64,000 nucleotides of DNA from Aliivibrio sifiae (GCF_002954715.1 NZ_MSCP01000002.1:1555939-1619938); one strand, 5' to 3'. Shown: positions 26,761 through 35,058, counted from the first letter of the stretch. Notes: generated by a model from the letters alone, not told the origin. Translations and numbers: made by a program.

Positions 26761-27453
26761 TTATTCTTGATGTGGATCGACAGTTTTTACCGCTTCAGCA
26801 AAGCGCCCATAAGTTCCCGTAGCGCCTTTTAACGCGTCTTCAGCAGGAACGCCTTTACCGATATCTGCCATCATTTTTCCAAGATTTAAATACTCATAGC
26901 CAATCACTTCACAGCCTTCATCAAGCCCTAAGCGAGTGACGTACCCTTCAGCAAGTTCCATATAACGAACACCTTTTGCGCTCGTTGAATAACTTGTGCC
27001 TACTTGGCTTCGTTTATTCTTCCCTAAATCTTCTAAAGCAGCACCAATCTCTAAACCACCCTCTGAAAATGCAGATTGAGTTCGGCCGTAAGCAAATTGA
27101 AGAAAGATTTCACGCATAGCAACATTAATTGCATCACACACTAAATCAGTATTCATTGCTTCTAAAATAGTTTTTCCTGTGAGGATTTCTGCCGCCATTG
27201 CCGCTGAATGCGTCATACCAGAACAACCAATCGTTTCGATCAGAACTTCTTCGACGATGCCGTCTTTTACATTCAGGGTTAGTTTTGCTGCACCTTGTTG
27301 AGGAGCACACGCACCGACACCATGGCTTAATCCTGAAATCGCGATGACTTCTTTAGGATTAATCATTCGACCTTCAATAGGAATAGGAGCTGATGGGTGT
27401 AAATCGCCTCTTTGGATAGGGCACATGGTTTGAATTTCTGATGCGTATTGCAT
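26761..27453 (-). CDS. NifU/IscU-like iron-sulfur scaffold protein
   Basis: 230 residues. It resembles the N-terminal scaffold domain of NifU/IscU in pattern: GACAPQQGAAKL, then ETIGCSGMTHSAAMAAEILTGK, and CDAINVAMREIF. Cysteines at about 49 (GACAP), 77 (GCSG) and 105 (VCDA) are candidate cluster ligands, roughly matching the three-cysteine IscU layout. It is longer than IscU (about 128 residues) with a distinct C-terminal extension. It is the first gene of a two-gene operon with the GGGtGRT protein. The leader carries a fluoride-type aptamer. GGGAAAATATT precedes the ATG. Confidence 0.8.
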   Translation of the reverse strand: MQYASEIQTMCPIQRGDLHPSAPIPIEGRMINPKEVIAISGLSHGVGACAPQQGAAKLTLNVKDGIVEEVLIETIGCSGMTHSAAMAAEILTGKTILEAMNTDLVCDAINVAMREIFLQFAYGRTQSAFSEGGLEIGAALEDLGKNKRSQVGTSYSTSAKGVRYMELAEGYVTRLGLDEGCEVIGYEYLNLGKMMADIGKGVPAEDALKGATGTYGRFAEAVKTVDPHQE

Positions 27454-27476
27454 AATATTTTCCCAATGATTAGGAA

Positions 27477-27552
27477 AACAGGTGTAAGTGGGCTTTATTT
27501 ACCTACAGACCAAGAGCGATCAACAAAGACCGTTCAAACAGATACACCTGTT
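27477..27552 (-). promoter_or_regulatory. Expression platform of the fluoride-type riboswitch
   Basis: Downstream of the aptamer on the minus strand, AACAGGTGTA (27543-27552) can pair with TACACCTGTT (27477-27486), which is followed by TTTTCC. Inside that loop CTGTAGG (27502-27508) is an exact complement of the aptamer segment CCTACAG. The two pairings give a plausible switch between aptamer and alternative fold. No folding energies were computed. Confidence 0.6.
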
Positions 27553-27557
27553 CTCTT

Positions 27558-27614
27558 TACTGTAGGAGTCATCAGCCAATATTGGCGGTTAAGTAGGTGG
27601 TACCCCATCACCTT
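27558..27614 (-). ncRNA. Fluoride riboswitch (crcB motif) aptamer
   Basis: Read on the minus strand, the aptamer matches the fluoride consensus part by part: P1 GGTG/CACC, the loop ATGGGGTA, a joining stretch ending TTAACC, P3 GCC/GGC with an AT-rich loop, then TGATGACTCCTACAG. The pseudoknot pairs GGGGT in the first loop with ACTCC, analogous to GAGGC/GCCTC in the solved Thermotoga aptamer. The order GATG, then AAC, then TGATG, then TAC is conserved. It starts a few bases after the predicted transcription start and precedes the NifU-like/GGGtGRT operon. Recognised by eye; a covariance-model search would confirm it. Confidence 0.88.
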
Positions 27615-27624
27615 GTACACATTT

Positions 27625-27654
27625 ATATTAGACCTAACTCACACTTTCATGCAA
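27625..27654 (-). promoter_or_regulatory. Promoter of the riboswitch-controlled operon
   Basis: On the minus strand TTGCAT (27649-27654) and TAATAT (27625-27630) are separated by 18 bases. Transcription would start near 27618, directly before the aptamer. Confidence 0.6.
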
Positions 27655-27771
27655 CCAACTTATTAGACTTATTCCACATAATAATCGTGATTTTTATATG
27701 TTAATCACCATAAAGAGATAGAGTTCCCCCCTCTCTCTTTATGATTAAAACACTTCATATTTTATTTAAGA

Positions 27772-28446
27772 CTATAATGCTTTCATATTAATTTTATGAC
27801 CTAAGTACATAACATTCACCGTTGCGTAGCCAAGGGAAACAGCTTCAAACTGTTGGCTTAATTCATGCGCATGATCTTCATCTTTTGCCATAATAGAGAC
27901 TGAATATGTTGGTCGTGTTGAACCATCTTTTACTGTTTGGGTATCGATATAAGAAGACGTAACCAGACCCGATTTATTAAGCGCAATGACACGCTGCAAA
28001 TCAATTCCAATCACTCGATCCATTTCCATTACATCAATATCAGTATTCCATTCAAACATCAGTGCATAGTTTTTATTTACCGGAGTGTTATCTAACCACT
28101 TACCCCCTAACAACTGGATATTAGAAATCTTAACTATGTTTTCTTTATAAAAAGGAAGTGATGCTAGTTTACTTTCAACCTCTTTTTCACTATCCGCTTG
28201 GATCACAAATCGAAGAATACCCATTGGTTTTCCATCAATATAACTTTCAGAAATAAACATATCTTTAATTTCTTTTTGCTTAATTAATTCTCCGAATGCG
28301 GAACGTTGAGCGCTCATTAACTCCAGTACTTTTTCAACATTCGTTGTATTCCAGTTTAATGAAACACCATAATCAGCTGCTTGTGTGAGCGTTGAAAATC
28401 CAAATAGTGATGCGATCAATAATGTTGATTTAATTAATTTTTTCAT
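27772..28446 (-). CDS. Periplasmic protein with duplicated domain, unknown function
   Basis: 224 residues with a signal peptide ending TQA. The mature part is an internal duplication of about 95 residues: DYGVSLNWNTTNVEKVLELM in the first half lines up with NYALMFEWNTDIDVMEMDRV in the second, and each half continues with a strand-helix-strand pattern. This suggests two small ferredoxin-like domains. I do not recognise a named family. It lies about 50 bases downstream of the periplasmic cytochrome c gene and is likely co-transcribed, so it may handle a redox substrate or assist the cytochrome; that is inference. Confidence 0.75.
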   Translation of the reverse strand: MKKLIKSTLLIASLFGFSTLTQAADYGVSLNWNTTNVEKVLELMSAQRSAFGELIKQKEIKDMFISESYIDGKPMGILRFVIQADSEKEVESKLASLPFYKENIVKISNIQLLGGKWLDNTPVNKNYALMFEWNTDIDVMEMDRVIGIDLQRVIALNKSGLVTSSYIDTQTVKDGSTRPTYSVSIMAKDEDHAHELSQQFEAVSLGYATVNVMYLGHKINMKAL

Positions 28447-28498
28447 GACTTTATCTCTCTAATTTAATGATTTTTATATTGTTCTAATCAGGGATTAC

Positions 28499-28930
28499 TT
28501 AAAAACGTGAACGGTAAGAGCGGTGACACGCATTACAAGTATCTTGTGCTTGTTCTAAACCCGCTTCTGCTAATGCTTTGTCTTGTTGTTGGCTTGCTTG
28601 ATAAAGCTGAACAAAGCCACTATCCATCTCTTGCATCAATTGATTAAACTTTTCAGGTTTATTCCATACTGCTTCTTTTGCTTTACTGCCATCTTGGCTA
28701 CTTTCAGGAAATGCTGTGGTTAGTAATTGGCTATGTTTAGAAAGTTCATAACTTATCGACTCAATTTCATTCCAATTAGGTGCATCTTCATCAATCATGT
28801 CTTCGACTTGCTCTGATTGATTTTCAATATTCACAAATGCCAGCTGTCTTGCCTTAATTAGCTCAACATTCGATTGAGCAAATACAATATTTGGTAATAA
28901 AACACATAAGCTAAGTACTAGTTTTTTCAT
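28499..28930 (-). CDS. Cytochrome c, class II (c'-like), periplasmic
   Basis: 143 residues. A signal peptide (MKKLVLSLCVLLPNIVFAQ) precedes a helical domain of the class II/cytochrome c' four-helix type with the heme motif CNACH close to the C-terminus (DTCNACHRSYRSRF). Class II cytochromes bind one heme this way and can bind nitric oxide or serve as electron carriers. I start at 28930 instead of 28972 because it gives the signal peptide directly. The divergent neighbour is a cytochrome b561, a common electron partner. Confidence 0.9.
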   Translation of the reverse strand: MKKLVLSLCVLLPNIVFAQSNVELIKARQLAFVNIENQSEQVEDMIDEDAPNWNEIESISYELSKHSQLLTTAFPESSQDGSKAKEAVWNKPEKFNQLMQEMDSGFVQLYQASQQQDKALAEAGLEQAQDTCNACHRSYRSRF

Positions 28931-28974
28931 TGGTTTCTCTCTGATTAATGTCTGACTCACTTCAAGTTGCATTT

Positions 28975-29020
28975 AATTTACATCACAATATTTGCATATG
29001 CAACTATTGTGATGTAAATT
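28975..29020. promoter_or_regulatory. 46-base palindrome between the cytochrome genes (operator)
   Basis: The 16-base arms AATTTACATCACAATA and TATTGTGATGTAAATT are perfectly complementary. The 14 bases between them contain a second palindrome, TTGCATATGCAA. Only one base pair in the whole 46 is mismatched. It sits between the divergent cytochrome c and cytochrome b561/MarR genes, so an operator for the MarR protein is the simplest reading. Confidence 0.8.
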
Positions 29021-29063
29021 ATTTCTCAGTTAGTTAAACAATTTATCAATTAGGAACAATAAA

Positions 29064-29702
29064 ATGAAGATTTGGGATTTACCAACACGTTTATATCACT
29101 GGCTTCAAGCACTACTTTTTATCGGATTAGCAGCAAGCGGTTTCAACGGTGAAGGACCACATATCTATTTAGGTTTAGTGCTTTTTACTCTTATTATGTG
29201 GCGCATTGTATGGGGATTTATTGGCAGTGATACAAGCCGCTTTAAACAATTTATCTCTTCTCCAAAGCGTACTGTTCGTTATTTATTAGGAAAAGAGCCT
29301 TCAAAATCAGGTCATAATCCAGCAGGATCTTGGATGGTTATCGGATTAATTAGTACCTTATTTATTCAATGTATTACCGGAATAGCGTTAGCGGGGTTAT
29401 TTGACCACATCCCTTACGCTGATATTGTCTTAAATGATGATGTCTTTGATGTTTTCGTTACCCTGCATGGAATATGTGCACGTTTACTACCCGCATTAGT
29501 TATCTTGCACTTAATTGCTATTCTCTTTTATAAACTGCGTTCAAAACCACTTGTTTGGACAATGATCTCTGGCGTACAGAAGCAACTCACAGAAAATCAA
29601 GCCTCGTCGAACCTGATGTTTGTATCCAATAAACGTGCATTATTGGTGCTAATTGCAACCGGATTAGTTACCATTGCAATAGTTGTAAGTGCAGGAGTTT
29701 AA
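29064..29702 (+). CDS. Cytochrome b561 family protein
   Basis: 212 residues with four membrane helices. The start MKIWDLPTRLYHWLQALLFI carries a heme-ligand histidine (RLYHW), with others near GEGPHIYLGL, FVTLHGIC and VILHLIAI. This is the bacterial cytochrome b561/NiFe-hydrogenase type I b subunit fold, which transfers electrons between quinols and periplasmic carriers. A divergent cytochrome c' gene lies on the other side of the palindrome. The MarR gene follows after 5 bases and is probably co-transcribed. Confidence 0.9.
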   Translation: MKIWDLPTRLYHWLQALLFIGLAASGFNGEGPHIYLGLVLFTLIMWRIVWGFIGSDTSRFKQFISSPKRTVRYLLGKEPSKSGHNPAGSWMVIGLISTLFIQCITGIALAGLFDHIPYADIVLNDDVFDVFVTLHGICARLLPALVILHLIAILFYKLRSKPLVWTMISGVQKQLTENQASSNLMFVSNKRALLVLIATGLVTIAIVVSAGV

Positions 29703-29707
29703 ACACA

Positions 29708-30133
29708 ATGGAAGAATTTGATCGTCAAAGCAGCTTTGGATGGATGATTAACGTTATTGCCAATCAAGCCTCAAAGAATTTCGAAGCAGAATTAAAACAG
29801 CACGGTTTAACTGTTGCTCTTTGGCCAACCATGATGTGTTTATGGGAAGAAGAAGGAGTAACTCAACGTGATATTGCAGAAAAATCAAAAGTGGAAAATT
29901 CCACAACAACACGAACATTAGATAAATTAGAAAAACTTGGCCTTGTTGAACGACAAGCGGATCCCAACAGCCGTCGTTCATTTCGTATTTACCTCACAGA
30001 TGAAGGCCGAGCATTAAGAGAAACACTTTTGCCGGTCCCTGTGAAGGTGAATAAAGAAGCGCTTAGCTCTCTTGATCTAAACGAGCAAAAAGAGATGATT
30101 CGACTACTGCAAAAAATGGTCGCTGCTGTATAA
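29708..30133 (+). CDS. MarR-family transcriptional regulator
   Basis: 141 residues with the winged helix of MarR. The recognition region is EEGVTQRDIAEKSKVENSTTTRTLDKLEKLGLV, continuing as ERQADPNSRRSFRIYLTDEG in the wing. MarR proteins bind palindromic operators as dimers and are released by small ligands or oxidation. It lies 5 bases after the cytochrome b561 gene, and the large palindrome upstream of that gene is the likely operator, giving autoregulation of the cytochrome module. A terminator follows. Confidence 0.9.
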   Translation: MEEFDRQSSFGWMINVIANQASKNFEAELKQHGLTVALWPTMMCLWEEEGVTQRDIAEKSKVENSTTTRTLDKLEKLGLVERQADPNSRRSFRIYLTDEGRALRETLLPVPVKVNKEALSSLDLNEQKEMIRLLQKMVAAV

Positions 30134-30156
30134 ATTATCTCTAACAAAATACGATA

Positions 30157-30180
30157 AATAGCCCACTAGAATGGGCTATT
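30157..30180 (+). terminator. Terminator of the cytochrome b561/marR unit
   Basis: AATAGCCCA pairs with TGGGCTATT across a 6-base loop, followed by seven Ts. Confidence 0.9.
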
Positions 30181-30385
30181 TTTTTATAGAAAAAACATGA
30201 AATTGTTCTATTTCACACAATTAAATACATAGAACCCTAACTAAATAAAAGTATAAAAACGAGATCAATGTCGCATTAAACGGCTAAGAAATACTCTTTT
30301 TTTGTGATTAACTTGCCTTTAGGTCTCTTTAAATGCCCATAATAAAAATGAATTTAATTAGAGTACAAAGGATATGTATTTACAT

Positions 30386-30919
30386 ATGACTATTGCAGCG
30401 CCCAGAATCTTGTGTTCAAGCATGGATATTGAACCCAGCAAAAAATGGACATTTAGAGAACCATCAAGGACAGACGGTGACGATGTTTATGCATTGATCA
30501 CCGAGTGTCCCCCTCTTGATATCAACTCTTCATACTGTAATTTCCTTCAATCTACACATTTCAGTAAGACCTGCGTTTTGGCAGAGAAAGACGGCAACCT
30601 TGCTGGTTTTATCTCTGGTTACCATAAGCCTGATGATCCAAAGACATTATTCATCTGGCAAGTCGCAGTTTCTCCTCGCTATCGAGGTAAAGGTTTAGCT
30701 TACTCAATGCTAAGTGAACTTTTACAAAGAAAAAACCTCAAGCACACAGAATTCTTAGAAACGACGATCACCAAAGCTAATGACGCCTCTTGGTCACTAT
30801 TTAAAAAGCTAGATGCCGAGCATGGTGACCAAGGTGAAGTTACGACGTTTCTAGACAAAGAAGCTCATTTCAAAAGCAAGCACGATACTGAATATTTGTA
30901 TCGTATCGCTCTAAAATAA
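30386..30919 (+). CDS. ectA: L-2,4-diaminobutyrate N-acetyltransferase
   Basis: About 177 residues, GNAT fold. The acetyl-CoA motif is VSPRYRGKGLAYSML, and the upstream IWQVAV and TECPPLDINSSYCNFLQ are characteristic of EctA. It acetylates diaminobutyrate to N-gamma-acetyl-diaminobutyrate, the second step of ectoine synthesis. Starts at 30374, 30386 and 30422 are possible; I favour the ATG at 30386 because AAAGGA is too close to the first, and the length fits the family. It opens the ectABC-ask operon; the upstream AT-rich region should hold an osmotically regulated promoter. Confidence 0.93.
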   Translation: MTIAAPRILCSSMDIEPSKKWTFREPSRTDGDDVYALITECPPLDINSSYCNFLQSTHFSKTCVLAEKDGNLAGFISGYHKPDDPKTLFIWQVAVSPRYRGKGLAYSMLSELLQRKNLKHTEFLETTITKANDASWSLFKKLDAEHGDQGEVTTFLDKEAHFKSKHDTEYLYRIALK

Positions 30920-30944
30920 AATAGGAATCATAAACGGACTCATC

Positions 30945-32210
30945 ATGAATATTTTCAAGAAGCAAGAATCAAAAGTACGTTCATACTCAAACAGTTTTCC
31001 AGTTATCTTTCAAAAAGCAAAAGGATGTTGGCTAGAAACCGAAAGCGGTGAACGTTACTTAGACTTCCTTGCAGGAGCCGGATCACTCAACTACGGTCAT
31101 AACAACCCAGTTTTAAAGCAAGCTTTACTTGAATACATCGAAACAGATGGCATCACTCATGGCTTAGATATGCACTCTAGCGCAAAAGCCACTTTCTTGA
31201 ATGCATTAAATAACTATATTCTTGAACCTAGAAATCTAGATTATAAAGTTCAGTTTACCGGTCCAACCGGAACCAATGCAGTTGAGGCCGCTTTAAAACT
31301 GGCACGTAAAGTTACTAACCGCACTAATATTGTCGCTTTCACTAATGGCTTCCATGGTTGTACAGCAGGTGCATTAGCAGCGACAGGTAATCAACATCAC
31401 CGCCAAGGTGCAGGTTTTAGTTTAAACAACGTTACTCGTATTCCTTTCGAAGGCTATGCGGATATCGATGGACTTAACTTGTTTGAAACCATGCTATCTG
31501 ATAACTCAAGCGGCTTAGATAAACCCGCCGCTGTACTTCTAGAAACTGTGCAAGGTGAAGGTGGACTAAACGTCGCATCAAATCAATGGCTACAACGTTT
31601 AAGCAAAATTTGTAAAGCCAACGACATTCTTATGATTGTTGATGATATCCAAGCAGGTTGTGGTCGTACTGGTACATTCTTCAGTTTTGAACCATCAGGT
31701 ATTAAGCCAGATATGGTTACGCTATCTAAATCCATTGGTGGCTATGGCTTACCAATGGCGATTGTATTACTAAAACCTGAATTAGATGAATGGAAACCGG
31801 GAGAGCATAACGGAACTTTCCGTGGTAACAATCACGCTTTCGTTACTGCAGCAAAAGCACTTGAGATCTACTGGTCAAATTCTAACTTTGAAGAGCATAT
31901 TAAACAGACCTCTCAGAAAGTCAGTGATGTCATTCTTCGTGCCGTAAAACGCTACCCTAAGCTGTTTGTTCAGCAAAAAGGCCGTGGCATGATGATTGGT
32001 ATTGAGTGTAAAGACGGCATTATCTCAAGTGATATAGCTAAAGATTGTTTTAAAAACGGCATGATCATTGAAACCGCAGGTCCATCTGATGAAGTTGTTA
32101 AATTCTTCTGCCCACTGACGATCACAGAGTCAGAGTTAGAAGCAGGCCTAACCATCTTTGAAAACGCAATTGACAATATTGCAGAAAAACACTTCAAAAA
32201 AGCATCTTAA
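30945..32210 (+). CDS. ectB: Diaminobutyrate--2-oxoglutarate aminotransferase
   Basis: 421 residues, class III PLP aminotransferase. The PLP lysine is K262 in LSKSIGG, and the preceding [17 protein letters not shown] holds the pyridine-binding aspartate. [20 protein letters not shown] is the cofactor phosphate region. It converts aspartate semialdehyde to diaminobutyrate, the first dedicated step of ectoine synthesis. It follows ectA by 25 bases and ectC follows it by 14. Length is normal for EctB. Confidence 0.97.
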   Translation: MNIFKKQESKVRSYSNSFPVIFQKAKGCWLETESGERYLDFLAGAGSLNYGHNNPVLKQALLEYIETDGITHGLDMHSSAKATFLNALNNYILEPRNLDYKVQFTGPTGTNAVEAALKLARKVTNRTNIVAFTNGFHGCTAGALAATGNQHHRQGAGFSLNNVTRIPFEGYADIDGLNLFETMLSDNSSGLDKPAAVLLETVQGEGGLNVASNQWLQRLSKICKANDILMIVDDIQAGCGRTGTFFSFEPSGIKPDMVTLSKSIGGYGLPMAIVLLKPELDEWKPGEHNGTFRGNNHAFVTAAKALEIYWSNSNFEEHIKQTSQKVSDVILRAVKRYPKLFVQQKGRGMMIGIECKDGIISSDIAKDCFKNGMIIETAGPSDEVVKFFCPLTITESELEAGLTIFENAIDNIAEKHFKKAS

Positions 32211-32224
32211 TCAGGGACGAAACA

Positions 32225-32611
32225 ATGATTGTTAGAACACTAGACGAATGTCGTGATAGCGAACGACGCGTAGCATCAGAAACATGGGAAAGCGTAAGAA
32301 TGTTGTTGAAAAATGACAACATGGGTTTCTCTTTCCACATTACGACTATTTATGAAAACACAGAAACTCACATTCACTACAAGAACCACTTAGAGTCGGT
32401 ATATTGTATGAGTGGTGAAGGAGAGATCGAAGTTATTGGCGGCGAAACCTACCCAATAAAACCAGGTACTTTGTATATTCTTGATAAGCATGACGAACAC
32501 TACCTACGTGCTTACAAAAATAAAGAAATGGTGATGGCGTGTGTTTTCAACCCACCAATCACTGGTGCTGAAGTTCACGATAAAAATGGCGTCTACCCTA
32601 TCCTAGATTGA
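32225..32611 (+). CDS. ectC: L-ectoine synthase
   Basis: 128 residues, cupin fold. It starts [19 protein letters not shown] and carries [20 protein letters not shown], with the metal-binding histidine and glutamates, as is typical of EctC. It cyclises N-acetyl-diaminobutyrate to ectoine, the compatible solute. The stop at 32611 is followed by a long hairpin before the aspartokinase gene. The GGGACGAAAC stretch upstream is a fair ribosome-binding site. Confidence 0.97.
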   Translation: MIVRTLDECRDSERRVASETWESVRMLLKNDNMGFSFHITTIYENTETHIHYKNHLESVYCMSGEGEIEVIGGETYPIKPGTLYILDKHDEHYLRAYKNKEMVMACVFNPPITGAEVHDKNGVYPILD

Positions 32612-32628
32612 TCATGCCCTTCTATTTA

Positions 32629-32666
32629 TACCAACTTGACTCATTAACAAATGGGTCAAGTTGGTA
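32629..32666 (+). promoter_or_regulatory. Intercistronic hairpin between ectC and ask
   Basis: The 16-base arms starting TACCAACTTGAC and ending GTCAAGTTGGTA pair with only wobbles, around a 6-base loop. The following bases (CTTTATTTTA) are T-rich but not a clean T-run. It may be a partial terminator or a processing site that lowers ask expression relative to ectABC. Confidence 0.7.
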
Positions 32667-32696
32667 CTTTATTTTAAAGTCAAAAAGGACTTACCC

Positions 32697-34124
32697 ATGA
32701 CTTATACCGTAGAAAAAATCGGCGGTACATCTATGACGGCATTTGATGCTGTTTTAGATAACATATTCCTTCGCCCAACCAATCCATATAACCGTGTTTT
32801 TGTTGTATCTGCCTACGGCCGAATTACCGACTCACTGCTTGAGTGCAAAAAAACAGGCAAACCGGGTGTGTATAAGCTTATCGCTAAACGTGATGACAGT
32901 TGGGATGAAGCATTAGAATACGTAAAAAATCGTATGCTATTAACCAATGAACACCTCTTTATTGATCCATTAAATCGTTTGAGAGCTGACAAATTCATTT
33001 GCTCACGAATCGATGAAGCCAAAACCTGTATTTCTAATATTCTTGAAACCTGTCAATACGGTCAGTTTTCATTACGTCGTTATTTACCTCAAGTTCGTGA
33101 ATTCCTTTCTTCTATTGGTGAAGCACACAGCGCCTTTAACACCGCATTAAAGCTAAAAACCGTTGGAATTAACGCAAAATTCGTCGATCTTTCTGGTTGG
33201 GATAATCAAACCCCAAGAACATTAGATGAAACCATCACTGATGTATTTAAAGATATTGATGTCACCACAGAGCTGCCGATTGTTACTGGCTATGCATATT
33301 GCAAAGAAGGTCTAATGGGCACATACGATCGTGGTTACAGTGAAATGACCTTTAGTCGTATCGCCTCACTTACCAATGCTGATTTAGCCATTATCCATAA
33401 AGAATATCACTTAAGCTCGGCTGATCCCCGTGTTGTAGGCACAGATAAAGTCTTCCCGATTGGACGCACCAATTACGATGTTGCCGATCAATTAGCAAGC
33501 TTAGGAATGGAAGCGATTCACCCTAATGCTGCGGCAGGGCTTCGTGAAAGTGATATTGAAATCCAGATTAAAAATACTTTTGAGCCAGAGCACAAAGGCA
33601 CATTGATCTCGTCAGATTACCAACCAGAAACTAATAAAGTTGAAATCATTGCAGGCAAAGAGAAAGTGTTTGCCTTGCACCTATTTGATCAAGCAATGGT
33701 AGGCCAAGTGGATAACGTCGGCTATGAGTTAATGGAAATTATCTCAGATGCCCAAGTTAGTTTAATTGGTAAAGAAATGAACGCTAATTCAATTACTTAT
33801 TACCTTGGCGGTAGCACTGAAAATCTTAATAAACTGTTATACAAAGCAGAAAAACGCTACCCAAACGCCTCTATTAAAGGTCGTATGGTGGCGTTAATCT
33901 CGGTGATTGGCTCTCAGATTGATACTAACAAAGCACTAGCAAAAGGGGTTTTATCATTAATGAATAATGACGTCACCCCTGTAGCTCTGCACGCTTCTAT
34001 GCGTAATGTGAATGTTCAATTTGTTGTAAGTGATCAAGATTACCAAAATGCTATCCGAGCGCTGCACCACGAGTTTTGTGAAAATACAGCCACCACACAA
34101 GTAAAAACTGAACAAGTCGCTTAG
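32697..34124 (+). CDS. ask: Aspartokinase of the ectoine operon (Ask_Ect)
   Basis: 475 residues. The amino-terminal kinase domain opens with YTVEKIGGTSM, where the lysine and glycines hold substrate and ATP, and the C-terminal part, from about residue 310, carries the ACT regulatory domains (VSLIGKEMNANS). It phosphorylates aspartate, feeding aspartate semialdehyde to EctB. A dedicated copy in ect operons lets ectoine synthesis escape feedback by lysine or threonine. I start at 32697 after AAGGAC; a longer frame from 32661 lies inside the hairpin. It ends at a strong terminator. Confidence 0.95.
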   Translation: MTYTVEKIGGTSMTAFDAVLDNIFLRPTNPYNRVFVVSAYGRITDSLLECKKTGKPGVYKLIAKRDDSWDEALEYVKNRMLLTNEHLFIDPLNRLRADKFICSRIDEAKTCISNILETCQYGQFSLRRYLPQVREFLSSIGEAHSAFNTALKLKTVGINAKFVDLSGWDNQTPRTLDETITDVFKDIDVTTELPIVTGYAYCKEGLMGTYDRGYSEMTFSRIASLTNADLAIIHKEYHLSSADPRVVGTDKVFPIGRTNYDVADQLASLGMEAIHPNAAAGLRESDIEIQIKNTFEPEHKGTLISSDYQPETNKVEIIAGKEKVFALHLFDQAMVGQVDNVGYELMEIISDAQVSLIGKEMNANSITYYLGGSTENLNKLLYKAEKRYPNASIKGRMVALISVIGSQIDTNKALAKGVLSLMNNDVTPVALHASMRNVNVQFVVSDQDYQNAIRALHHEFCENTATTQVKTEQVA

Positions 34125-34144
34125 TTCCGTTTTACAGTGTAAAT

Positions 34145-34179
34145 AAACCGTTAGTTCATTGATGATGAGCTGGCGGTTT
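34145..34179 (+). terminator. Terminator of ectABC-ask
   Basis: AAACCGTTAGTTCAT pairs with ATGAGCTGGCGGTTT (some wobbles) across a 5-base loop, then a T-run. The right arm encodes the last residues of the convergent LysR gene. Confidence 0.85.
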
Positions 34180-35058
34180 TTTTTGGCTAATCACCTGTAA
34201 AGATGACAATAACTCTTCGAGTACAGGACCAAATACATGGCTACGAGACACCAAGCACCCCATAGGAGTAAACCAACCATCAAATTCATGTGCAATCGGC
34301 AGTGCCACAAGTTTATTCTGCTCTAGCAAGCGCGCAACACTATGCTCTGGTACTATCGTCCACCCCACTCCTTTACAAGCAAGATCCATCAAGGTTTGAT
34401 GAGTATTGGCATACCACAACTTTGAGCTTATTCCATAACTGAACCACAACTCTTTACGCTTTGAACTGCGATGAACTAACTGTCTATGCCCTTTCAATGC
34501 TGCATCATTCACAACAGATAAACTGGCTAACTCATGCTCTGGAGACACAACAGTCAGAAAGCGCACATGGCCTAACGTGAAGAAATCCATATCTACTTTT
34601 AGCTCACCATCTGCATAGACAATACCGACTTGGGCTTTGCCTTTTTTTACTAACTCTTCAACATCAAAGGTTGAAGTTGTGATGATCTCAAAATCCGTCA
34701 CGGGAAACTTATCTGCCAATGCCGCCAATATTTGCAATACATCATCGTTCATTAAGCTCTCATCAATGGCGATGACTAACTCATATTCGTGTTCTCTTTC
34801 TAACGACTCTACTTTTTGGTCAAAATATTTTTGTTGATGCAAAATAGATTGAGCAATCGGCAATAACGCTCTGCCTTTCTCTGTCAGAACTGGCGTATTC
34901 TTATCACGGTTAAACAGCTCTTGGTTAATAGAGATCTCTAAATTAGCAATAGCCTGACTCACGCCTGATTGAGCACGCTTTAATTGACGAGCTGCTGCGG
35001 AGAAAGAACCGCACTCACACACGGTGACAAAGATTTTTAATTGCTCAAAACTGTACAT
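34156..35058 (-). CDS. LysR-family regulator next to a PACE exporter
   Basis: 300 residues. The helix-turn-helix is SAAARQLKRAQSGVSQAIAN, then LFNRDKNTPVLTEKG. The effector domain follows. It is divergent from a PACE-family biocide exporter across 139 bases; such exporters commonly have a divergent LysR regulator, as with AceR/AceI in Acinetobacter. The histidine-rich tail (PPAHHQ) falls within the ectoine operon terminator. A role in ectoine control is possible only by position. Confidence 0.9.
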   Translation of the reverse strand: MYSFEQLKIFVTVCECGSFSAAARQLKRAQSGVSQAIANLEISINQELFNRDKNTPVLTEKGRALLPIAQSILHQQKYFDQKVESLEREHEYELVIAIDESLMNDDVLQILAALADKFPVTDFEIITTSTFDVEELVKKGKAQVGIVYADGELKVDMDFFTLGHVRFLTVVSPEHELASLSVVNDAALKGHRQLVHRSSKRKELWFSYGISSKLWYANTHQTLMDLACKGVGWTIVPEHSVARLLEQNKLVALPIAHEFDGWFTPMGCLVSRSHVFGPVLEELLSSLQVISQKKPPAHHQ

